Of a stretch of DNA of 36,446 nt, positions 22,925 through 31,103 are shown piece by piece. The DNA is from Acrasis kona (lineage: Eukaryota > Heterolobosea > Eutetramitea > Acrasida > Acrasidae). Both the position numbers and the translations under genes were made by a program. The notes under the pieces are model-generated. The model was not told the DNA's origin. It did no database searches and saw only the letters and a program-made list of their open reading frames with translations. The DNA is taken from assembly GCA_026419775.2 (NCBI GenBank), contig JAOPGA020000427.1, forward strand, positions 1 to 36,446. Reading direction: 5' to 3'. Every line of letters begins with the position of its first letter. Position 1 is the stretch's first letter.

Positions 22925-23980
22925 ATGAGGCAGTACTTCTGCAGGCTTACAAAATCCAAGGTATTATCCAGCGTAGAATCTAGTAAATGCGCTTGTCATG
23001 ACACGACTGTTCAAGTATATTGCGAGGACTGTGAACAATTTTATTCGATTGGTTCAGCATCGAAGCATGTAAAGCATTTCCCGAGTCATAGATTTACTGA
23101 AGCCGAACAGGCTTTGAAACCAATACCGAGAAAACCAGGGAGACCAAAAAAGCATGAAAGTGTAGTAAGCACTGATTCAACTAAACCAAGAACCGAAACA
23201 AGACCATCTTCACCAGAGTACCATATAGGCTCATCCTCCAACACCACAACGAACGATGCAATTAATGGTTTCTTAAATGATCCAATGCCCACTACTCAAA
23301 AGTCTTCACAAAATAAAAGAAAACCAGAAACGAATGACAATAGCTCAAACAAACGCCAAAAGGTACAGCAACCAAGTGAAGCAGAGCAACAACAATCCAA
23401 CTTAATTCAACAGCTTCAAGAGCGAAATAAACGATTAGAAGAAAAAAACAAGTGGTTGGAAGAGAAAATCACCGAAGTAGAGGAGTTGAGCAATGACTTG
23501 TTTGACAAGAGTCAAAAGTCGGAAAGTGATCTTGAGATAGTGAAACAGCAACTTCGAAAAGCGAAACAAGAAATCTTGAATTTGAACAACATTGTAAATA
23601 ATCACCAAAAAGAAAAAGAAGAACAAAAAAGAAGAAGGCAGCAAAGCCCACCCAAACCACCAGCAAAGAATGTGAATGTTGATGTCGCCGCCTTCTCAAG
23701 TGTATTCTTGAGGGCAAGAATGAAGAACTTTGTTAAAATAGAGGATTACCAAGTTCTTTTGCAAATCGTTGAAAGACACTATAACGATCCAGATCTAGTC
23801 TTTTTGGTGGAGAATTTACAAAAATGTCTAGCCTTGGAGAAGGGTAAGGATAAGTGGAGAGAAATACACGAGCCAGAACTGAATTCAATGTTGACAAGAC
23901 TGACGCAATCATCTTTTGTGCCGATCAATCCAATTGCAGACGAAAAGAAACCGGAAAGAAAAAACTATTTGGTGGTGTAA
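22925..23980 (+). CDS. B-box-like zinc finger, AT-hook and coiled-coil protein
   Basis: 351 aa from ATG 22925. The frame is open a little further upstream with no better start, so a short 5' exon cannot be excluded. Residues 22-55 form a degenerate B-box: CACH (C22, C24, H25), CEDC (C33, C36) and HVKHFPSH (H48, H51, H55). The second CxxC of a normal B-box is missing. RKPGRPKK at 69-76 is an AT-hook core, suggesting contact with AT-rich DNA. Residues about 90-145 are polar and disordered, and about 150-235 are a long coiled coil (LQERNKRLEEKNKWLEEKI). A helical C-terminal domain follows (FSSVFLRARMKNFVKIEDYQ). Likely nuclear, perhaps a chromatin factor. It is divergent from the phosphoesterase, with 136 bp between the starts. 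Confidence 0.8.
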   Translation: MRQYFCRLTKSKVLSSVESSKCACHDTTVQVYCEDCEQFYSIGSASKHVKHFPSHRFTEAEQALKPIPRKPGRPKKHESVVSTDSTKPRTETRPSSPEYHIGSSSNTTTNDAINGFLNDPMPTTQKSSQNKRKPETNDNSSNKRQKVQQPSEAEQQQSNLIQQLQERNKRLEEKNKWLEEKITEVEELSNDLFDKSQKSESDLEIVKQQLRKAKQEILNLNNIVNNHQKEKEEQKRRRQQSPPKPPAKNVNVDVAAFSSVFLRARMKNFVKIEDYQVLLQIVERHYNDPDLVFLVENLQKCLALEKGKDKWREIHEPELNSMLTRLTQSSFVPINPIADEKKPERKNYLVV

Positions 23981-24069
23981 ATCTTCGTTGAATGTTTGTA
24001 ACTTTGGATTAAAAGTGTATATCAATAAATATTATGATTTTGATGACTCAATGAGTTATTTTAATACAT

Positions 24070-25806
24070 TTAAAGGTACACAACAGCCTTCAACATGGCA
24101 GCTGATAAAAATACAAGTGCAAAACGTATCCACACTTCACGATCGTAGGGAAGGGACAAGACATCACTAGCTGTCAATTTGAATGATTCTGTTCTGGCTT
24201 GTCGCTTATCTAATTTTGTAACCTTCTCCTTCACACTCCGAACCGGAGATTGTGTTGGTGTTGTAATAGGGTCGGGGTTGTTTGATTCCTCAACAATGTT
24301 TGTCTCAACACTTTGGACGAGTGAACAAGGCTCTTCTTGAGCCTGTACAGTTTCTTTGACTAACTCTCCGCTGTCTTCAATTTGTTCGGTTTGTTCGTTA
24401 GACTTTACCTCGACTTGCACGGGAATGTCAACGCTTTCCGCACAATCTAGCACTTCCTCGAGTACTTTAATAATTTCTGACTTTTCTTCTTTATATACAT
24501 CCAAATTCTCCTCTTTGGCTTTTACGTCCTCTGTTGGAACATCTTTCGCTGCATCCTTCACAGGTGTGTGGGTTTCTAATGGGTTCGTAATCTGAACGTT
24601 GTCCGCCTCTGCCTCCGCCTCAGTCTTAATGGTGGTCCCTAGTAAAACTTCACTGAAGAGTCTCTTTGTATGACCTGGTGTAATTGGCGTGAATGTATTT
24701 TTAATAGAGATTGGAGAAGGTGGGGCGCTAAATCCACTAACACAAGTCACAGGTGACGTCGTCATTGGAGATAACGGTTGCCTCCTAGAAAGCTTGTCAA
24801 ACCCTCTACCACGTGACATTGGTGCAGTAGAAGAGGATAACACTGGTCTATAGGCTTCGTATTGTACATTTACCTCTTTAAAGTGTTGAAGACAGACAGA
24901 CCGTAAGTGCGACGTTATATCACGGAGACGTTTTGAGTTTAAATTGCAACCATTCCATATTTGAATAGAGTCTACACGTGGCCTTGACGAGAAAACAACT
25001 CCTGTGATGTCGTACTCTTTGTTATTGAGAATTAATCCGTTGACAACTGATAATGCAATAGCCCTCCAACAACCAGGTCTTAAGTCTTTCCCATCTCTGT
25101 CAGTTGTTTGTATGGACTATTAATAGCTTTAGTAAAATAGTGTGTCGAAGCTTACAAATTTTCCACCATTTGCATTCTGGCTGTCCTCCCAAATAGGTTT
25201 TACACCTTTTTTGAATACTCTCAAGTTGAAGTTAATGGACAGTTGATGATAAGGTCTGTCAAAGTCGTTCTTCTTCCATAGATTTAAAAAGTCAACCACA
25301 GTTTCAACGGTGCCTAATCTCTCCATTTGGTCAAAGTAATCCAAACTTGAACCATCATCCTTTTTAACACCTTCATCGTAGTAGACAGTCCATGCATGAG
25401 TGAGTGGCTCTCCTTCGCTGACTTCGTTTCCAGTAAAATCTTCGTACACATTACTTAACTTACCTTGGTAACCTCCAGGTATTGGTTTCACTACGTTTAC
25501 TTCAGGTGTAGGTGGGACATCCTCTTCTATGTCATTGTCTAATACACTAGGGTCCATGTTTTCTATCAAATCCAAGTAAGCTTCTTCAAGGTACTTTTCG
25601 TCGTCATCGCCATCCTCTGATATGTCATACCAAGATCTAGCTGACATAGACACAGTCCTTGAATGGGTTGCACTTTGTGGAGCCGAAGAAGTTGGTGTGG
25701 ACGTGTTTGAACTACCTGGTTCTGGGGGAATATTCTGTATTTCTAGCTTTAAATCACTTATCCAGCTGTTCTGCCTTCTGCTCGAAGCTCTCATAGGGTA
25801 TGTCAT
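24070..25806 (-). CDS. eIF4E family (class II, 4EHP-like) with long tail and C-terminal membrane anchor
   Basis: Exons 25806-25156 and 25116-24070 join across a 39-nt GTAAGC...TAG intron; 565 aa. Residues 1-130 are an acidic, Ser/Thr/Pro-rich leader. The eIF4E domain runs about 133-300: PLTHAWTVYYDE, FDQMERLGTVETVVDFL, FKKGVKPIWEDSQNANGGKF, then ITGVVFSSRPRVDSIQIWN. W206/E207 match the cap-binding W102/E103 of human eIF4E and W139 matches W43. Y157 replaces W56, as in 4EHP. L174 replaces dorsal-face W73, used to bind eIF4G and 4E-BPs. After the domain comes about 240 residues of acidic disordered linker. The protein ends in VWIRFALVFLSAAMLKAVVYL, a tail-anchor helix at the very C-terminus. 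It would bind mRNA caps at a membrane (ER, mitochondrial or nuclear envelope), probably without normal eIF4G recruitment. The fusion rests on one clean splice inside the conserved domain. Confidence 0.88.
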
Positions 25807-26054
25807 CAATATTTGATGTTGCTATGTCAAAATCACCGAACTCTAAGTTAAATCCGTCCAAGCAAAAGCTCCAGATTAAGATATCCCAACAGATAAATTT
25901 TTACAAAATATCAAAACTTCGCAACTTTTTAGGCGAAACCAGGACTTTCCTCAATATCCCCCACGTAAAGAACAGTTCCCGAATCGATCGGAAGAAGAAA
26001 AAATTTTGTGTGGTGAAAATATACAAGAAGTATTTTTATGAATAATCTACATAT

Positions 26055-26774
26055 TTAATGACGCTTCGCCGCTTTGGCTGTCTTCTCTCCGATCCAGACC
26101 ATTCCTAGAAGGGCTAGAACGAGCATTATGAGTTGTAGAATTATTGAATCCTCCTCCTTCTCTTCCTCCACCTGTTCGGCGAGTCCATATTGTTGGTAAT
26201 TTCTGTTCAAAATGTCATCTTGACTCCTAACATTCGAAACTCTATAGTTTTTAAAACCTTCATCGTCGTCATCACTCTTTGGTGCACCTATTCTCGTATC
26301 TTGAATGATGATTTCATGAAACACACGTTCATTCATGAAGACGTTAACGTCAGACTTTGTAACGGGCTCCGCTGTACAATCGTTTAGAGAGGTCAACGAA
26401 AGTAGGCCTGTCCTCTCCTTCATTATTGTCTGCTTTCCTTCGGCATTATTAGATTTAAACACAACCCAATCGGGGTCCTATTATTCTGTGACAGATTGAA
26501 AGTTTTAAAATCTTACATTATCTTCGTCTAAGTAGACGTTTGTTGTTGTTCTGTTTTGTGGGAATGGATGTAAATAAACCAAATGTAGCAACTTTGCTTC
26601 CTCAACCACATCATTATTCTCTACAATTCTTCTTACTGACTCAAACTTCTTCTGATCTGATAGAGCCTCAAGGATGGCTTTTGCCTCGGCCGGGTTGTTG
26701 ATTTCCCTTATAGCCTCAAAATATGGATTCAGTGTTGCGACAAGAGTGGATCGTTGGGTGTTGTTTAGGACCAT
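26055..26774 (-). CDS. Hypothetical tail-anchored membrane protein
   Basis: Exons 26774-26517 and 26477-26055 with a 39-nt GTAAGA...TAG intron; 226 aa in frame (YLDEDN joined to DPDWVVFKSN). Residues 1-75 are helical (AIREINNPAEAKAILEALSD). The middle is polar and acidic. Near the end, IILQLIMLVLALLGMVWIG forms one membrane helix followed by a short basic end (EKTAKAAKRH), the pattern of a tail-anchored protein facing the cytosol. Basic residues after the helix often direct such proteins to mitochondria, but that is inference. It lies 248 bp upstream of the tail-anchored eIF4E gene on the same strand. Family not recognised. Confidence 0.78.
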
Positions 26775-26843
26775 GAGTTTTCAAGTTTGCAAGGGTTACA
26801 AAGGTCTATTAGAAGTTCCAGTCAACTAAGATAAACCTTCAAT

Positions 26844-27805
26844 TTATTTGGATTTTTTGGTGTCCTTGTTAGCTTTGGTGACAACGACGTTCTTTGGCGC
26901 AACGATAACAGGTGCTTTAGGTGCGACGGCAACTACTTGTACAGGAACAACTCTTCTGCTGTATCCAATTCCGGCAACACGGTTAGAGAACCACAACCAC
27001 AACAAATAAACTACAAATGCAATCTTGACAATGATCTCAGGTCCCAACTCAACAGCAGTTTTTGGTGCAACGTTGTACAGTTCCGTCTTCATGTTGTACA
27101 TGTACTTGGCGCCGAAATAAAATGACGAAATTCCAACTGGAACGAACAGATCAAAGTTAGGAAGTCCAACGATGGTGCTTTCGTATTGTTTTCCAAGGTA
27201 CATGTTTAGGAAAATTGGCTTCAAGATCAATCCTCCAACAACGGATAGCGTTCCCATAATGATTGGTGCAAAGATGCGAGTTGGAAACAAGTTGACCCCA
27301 TTGTTCACTGCATTGATCATAAAAGTACCAATAAACACTCCTTCGATAGAATAAGTTAAAAGCTAATGTTGTTAATGTTGAAATTCAAGTTTAGACTTAC
27401 CTCGACTAATGGATTTCCTGTAATGTAATGAATTAGCTGTCCAGGGAAGAACGCAACCAAGACCCATGCGACAAAAAAGAACAAAATGATCACGTCCATC
27501 TCCAAGAAAACCATTGGCTTAGCTGTGATCACTGAATTGCAAATTGAGCCTCCTAGACCAGCTGCAATCATGAACAGAAATCCAGCAAGCAAGGGTATCT
27601 GGGTGATGCTTTTATCGTTCAATAGCATCTTCATGTTTCTAAACACATTGTTGGCTGTGACAAAAGCGTGGTTTAAAAACAATAAATAGAAAAAGGTGTG
27701 TTCGTCGATTCTGCTGACTTGATCGTTCACCCTATTGTACAGGGATAGTGTCTGGTTGACGTATGTTTCCATTTCTCCTAGTTTATTCGGACAACAGTTG
27801 CCCAT
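26844..27805 (-). CDS. TRIC-like trimeric intracellular cation channel (TMEM38 family)
   Basis: Exons 27805-27401 and 27362-26844, 38-nt GTAAGT...TAG intron, 307 aa. The pattern P-L-x-A-x-x-L-x-x-M....GGS, then the helix FFFVAWVLVAFFPGQLIHYI, then GVFIGTFMINAVNNGVN and APIIMGTLSVVGGLILKP follows the order and spacing of TMEM38/TRIC helices, including the W...FF.P..L turn. About six to seven membrane helices are visible. The C-terminus is KKSK, a KKXX ER-retrieval signal that fits an ER counter-ion channel balancing calcium release. The N-terminus MGNCCPNK could be lipid-modified on Gly2/Cys, although Pro at position 6 is unusual for myristoylation. It shares a 27-bp divergent promoter with the next gene. 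Family assigned by pattern only. Confidence 0.62.
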
Positions 27806-27832
27806 TACATTCTTGTTCACTATTTTCACAAA
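27806..27832. promoter_or_regulatory. 27-bp bidirectional intergenic region
   Basis: Only 27 bp separate the minus-strand ATG of the TRIC-like gene (27805) and the plus-strand ATG at 27833. It is AT-rich with no recognisable TATA. Transcripts must start inside the neighbouring coding sequence or have almost no leader, so core promoter elements are probably within the genes or this tiny gap. Confidence 0.6.
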
Positions 27833-29699
27833 ATGTTAAGGATACTTCCCAGATCTCTCAAACCAGAGTTGCGACATTTTTCAACAACATCAGCACTATA
27901 TGCACCAAAATCAATATCAAGACCAAAAAGGAGGCCCATAAAAGCTTCTAAAAAAATGAAATTAAAAGATGCCAGAACTCTGAATCAACTTACAAGAAGA
28001 ATGGCTAGCTCCCCGGCAAGGAAAATCATCAAAACGTGATATCACTCCTGATCTCGTACAATGGACTCTCTTGTTGAGTCAATATACCATTAAAGAAATT
28101 GAAAATGTAGACGAGTATAATTACTCCCTAAGAGAGCATGAAGAATATAAGCCAGAGAAGTTGCGTGGTGGCCAAACAAAAGTAGACGAAGAGGCAATGA
28201 ATAAAATTCTCGCAGTCACACAGGATCCAAACGTTCATGCTAATCCAATCATTTTAGCAACATTCCTTACATCCATCTACGACTATAAAAAAATGTTAGT
28301 TGCGAAAGAAGGAGCGAAGGTTTTAACTCGTAATAAAGTATTGGGAAAATTGTACGGTGAACGCATACTCGAACCAGTTGATCGACCCGACGGCAAAGCA
28401 TTACTAACAAGAGCTTACTCTCTTGTAGAAAAGCATTTAGATGCCAAGAACCCGAACTTGGAAATGATCATCACGTGCTTGAGCATTGGCATCAGGATGC
28501 GTTACAACAGAGATGTCCTCTCTCGCTCGTTCCAAATGTTCATGAACGTATTATACAAAAAGATTACGGTGTACAACAAGAGAAAGAGAAAGGACCCAGA
28601 TGCCATCTTCCCCATCCCCAAGGAAATAATGTGCGAGGCCTTCACCACAGCACCTCACATTGGTCGCTACAACGAGATGGTATTGATTGGAAGCATTTTG
28701 GAAACGGCATACGGAGAAGCTCCTCTGTACAACATAAAGTACGGAAACTATCCAGAGGGATACACGGTGCCCATTCTAGAACAACTCCACGACGATGCCA
28801 GCAACAATTACAGTTACGACTATAGCATACTCTACGACATGCTAAACGATCCAGACAATCGAGACATTTTGGAGATTCAACCACACATTGCATACTTTGG
28901 CGATTTGATCATGGACAAATACAAGGTGTTCAACATTAAAATGAAATTAATATACGATAAAGAAGCGTTCGCCGACAGCGCGACCAACTTGTACGAAGAA
29001 TCCGAGATGAACTCGACGATGGAGGGATGCATCAACTTGGAACGAGAATTCCCTCCCATGACACAATGGGGAGATGTAATGGGATGGTTCAACTATCACG
29101 ACGGCATATCGTTGACCGGTCTATCCTTACCTTACCCAAGAGATAAACTAATCACCAAATCAATGAGGGAGGTCGCATTCGAAAGGATTAAAAACTCAAT
29201 CAAGGAGGGAGCAGAACTCGAAAAAGAAGATGTGGACGAAAACGATTTGGTGGAGCTCATCGTAATGAAGGGAAAAACAGTTTTGGATTTGGACACCGAA
29301 AGAGATTTGGAAGAAGTGGCCAAGAGAGTGACTGGTTACGAAAGTATATTTATTGGAAAGGTCGTCGACGATAAAGAGTCGAAAGAGTACTTTAGACAGT
29401 TGAAAAGAACACCGACGGTGCATGATTCAAGATATCTGGTCGCCTTTTATGAAGTCGAATATCGATTACAACACAAGAAGGGTTGTCTCTACACTGGCAG
29501 GAACATCAGGACGTTGACTGCTTATCGAGATGGTGAATTTGACAAGGATCCAGTGTATAGAACTAGAAATGAGTGGTCGGTGGAGATGCACATTGAGTTG
29601 CTTCCGAAGGAAGCTGGCCATGTACAGGGAGAGAATTATAGAAGGTTGATGACCTATCAAGGAGAAAATGCTTCCAACGAAAGTGCGCACAATAAATAA
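27833..29699 (+). CDS. Mitochondrial-targeted helical protein of unknown function
   Basis: ATG 27833 begins a textbook presequence (MLRILPRSLKPELRHFSTTS; basic, with a likely cleavage at RHFS-TTS) followed by a very basic linker. The frame meets TGA at 28037-28039 and the long frame continues to TAA at 29697-29699. A 43-nt GTGATA...TTGAG intron at 28036-28078 rejoins the frames and gives 607 aa. Alternatively, an extra A in the AAAA at 28031-28034 would be a 1-bp shift, keeping a plausible DITPDLVQWTLLLS segment. GTGATA differs from the GTAAG-type donors elsewhere, so both options stay open. The body is helical and charged (PNVHANPIILATFLTSIYDY, NLEMIITCLSIGIRMRYN), resembling helical-repeat or mitoribosome-associated proteins, but I recognise no family. 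The stop codon touches the left boundary of the repeat element. Confidence 0.75.
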
Positions 29700-29719
29700 T
29701 TCTTTTTCGGGTTTAGCAG

Positions 29720-29933
29720 TTTCTCTCCCGACAATAAAATTCTCTCCCGATAATTACAATTCTCTCCCGGTTATTACAATTCTCTCTCGGTAATTATAAT
29801 CCTCTCCCAGTAATTATAGTTTCTCTCCCCGGTAATTAAATCCTCTCCGGAGTCTCCCGGTAATTAAATCCTCTCCCAGTAATTACAACCTGGACAGGTA
29901 AACTGCGTGTTTCACATGACAGAAGACATTGGA
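29720..29933 (+). repeat. Left terminal inverted repeat with about nine 20-bp units
   Basis: About nine degenerate copies of a roughly 20-bp unit (TTCTCTCCCGGTAATTACAA and variants) are followed by a conserved inner block (AAACTGCGTGTTTCACATG...AGAAGACATTGGA). The reverse complement of the right copy matches it closely, unit by unit, and differs by two repeat units (214 versus 184 bp). The start codon of the internal gene (29916) lies in the inner block. The units may be binding sites for a DNA-binding protein, possibly the cargo itself. Confidence 0.88.
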
Positions 29934-30774
29934 GGGAAAGAAAGACGTTTCATTTATACCCGTCGGATTGTTGAACCAGAAATTGTAACCAACCGTTGTA
30001 CCTTGGTCACGACCACAAATCCAAACCAACAATGATTTGATAGACCAGTTCCAACCTGCCCCACCCCGCAACGAGTTGATTCTCACGAATGCACGGGTAC
30101 ACAAGAAGCGTGGCAGGAAAAGGAAGGTGCACGCTAGGCCTGAGGAGGAGTACATAGAAGCAGTTCAAAATGGAACAACTGTTGTTAATAACATTTTCTC
30201 GTTCCGATTCATCGATCCTGATGGTGATAAAGTCATCACGGACTTTACGGACCCAACATTGACCCTTCAATTTGAGGATGGAAATAAAGAAGTTGTCGAA
30301 GTAGCTCTGAAAGCTGCTGTAGTGAGTCTTTTTGAAAGTCTTGACACTGCTCTCATCAAAATGAAGGATCCTAAAAAAAGACCTAAAAATGTACCCATTT
30401 CAACTGGTATGCGATTGGTGGGAGATGCTGTTTATCGCTTTGATGCAACTAAGGGCTGGATAAAAAAGGGTGTCACCGTAACCGTCAAAAAATCTCTTCT
30501 TGAGTTATTAAAGCAGGCGCAGACTGTATATGACCCAGAGCCGGAAGCTCAACCAGAACAAGTCGAACAGGAGAATGAACATGATGGGAACCAAGATTTG
30601 TCTTTTGAAGAAATCGGTGGTTATGATGGGTACTTTGAGGATTTTGACACAGATGGCAACAACAGTCCTTCTCAACAAGATGAGGATGAACTATTTGAGC
30701 AACAAAACAAAAGGTTCAGACCAAATCCTGAAGAAGACTTTGATGTTTTTTTGAACCGAATTCTAAATGAATAA
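29916..30774 (+). CDS. Unknown protein inside the array-TIR element
   Basis: Exon 1 is 29916-29997 (MTEDIGGKERRFIYTRRIV...). A 46-nt intron at 29998-30043 (GTACCT...TTGATAG, the same donor start as an intron in the gene at 16471) leads to exon 2, 30044-30774; 270 aa. Without the intron the downstream frame has no ATG until the middle of the protein. Residues about 45-60 hold a very basic patch, KKRGRKRKVHARP, resembling an AT-hook or nuclear signal. The core about 70-170 is mixed beta/alpha (FRFIDPDGDKVITDF, GMRLVGDAVYRFDATKGW). The last roughly 100 residues are strongly acidic with Q-rich parts, like a transcription activation domain. No transposase DDE signature seen. I infer a DNA-binding protein that may act on the flanking arrays; function unproven. 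Confidence 0.7.
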
Positions 30775-30863
30775 AATGTGTACATTTTGAAATGCATTTG
30801 TTAGTGATAACTTTTGACGTAAAAGCCATTAAAACTTCGTAGATTCATCCCAACGTATTACCG

Positions 30864-31047
30864 TCCAATGTCTTCTGCCATGTGAAACACGCAGTTTATC
30901 TGTCCGGGTTGTAATTACTGGGAGAGAAGTTTAATGACGGGAGAGTATTTTATTGTCGGGAGAGAACTACAATTACTGGGAGAGGATTATAATTACCGAG
31001 AGAGAATTGTAATTATCGGGAGAGAATTTTATTAACCGGGAGAGAAA
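30864..31047 (-). repeat. Right terminal inverted repeat with about seven 20-bp units
   Basis: Reverse complement of the left repeat. Seven units such as GGGAGAGAATTGTAATTATC follow the inner block TCCAATGTCTTCTGCCATGTGAAAC. Read on the minus strand, the inner block also holds an ATG with MAEDIGR before a stop, matching the first codons of the internal gene (MTEDIGG). So the repeat includes promoter and start-codon sequence of that gene, duplicated in inverted orientation. Confidence 0.88.
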
Positions 31048-31103
31048 ACCACCATTCGCATTCTTTTTTAGATGTGGTGCAAAATCTTGTAACTGCATGT
31101 CAA

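Larger units (their letters stand above)
29699..31068. mobile_element. Array-TIR element carrying one unknown gene, with 9-bp flanking direct repeat
   Basis: Long terminal inverted repeats (29720-29933 and 30864-31047) enclose a single spliced gene on the plus strand. ATTCTTTTT occurs just outside on both sides (29699-29707 and 31060-31068), as expected for a 9-bp target-site duplication, although a T-rich match could be chance. The termini proper would be CGGGTTTAGCAG... and the complement of ...CCACCATTCGC, with only loose similarity outside the repeat arrays. No transposase motif is recognisable in the cargo, so this is either a non-autonomous DNA transposon or a new element class. It fits exactly between two genes. 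Confidence 0.6.

Noticed and set aside
25800-26045. 81-codon plus-strand frame and an ATG-less minus frame just upstream of the eIF4E ATG
   Set aside because: The plus frame is Lys/Ile-rich and runs antisense to the gene's 5' end. The minus frame (FNLEFGDFDIATSNIDD) looks protein-like but has no start and needs a frame shift, so I kept ATG 25806.
28475-29690. Several 60-116-codon frames on both strands within the mitochondrial-protein gene
   Set aside because: All overlap the 540-codon main frame, which has the natural composition; they are shadows.
30010-30045. Apparent +1 frameshift at TGA 30033 in the element gene
   Set aside because: A 46-nt GTACCT...TTGATAG intron rejoins the frames in phase and shares its donor start with another intron in the window, so splicing is the simpler reading.
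29720-31047. CRISPR-like array of 20-bp repeats
   Set aside because: Units are degenerate, abut without unique spacers, occur as inverted terminal copies, and the context is eukaryotic.
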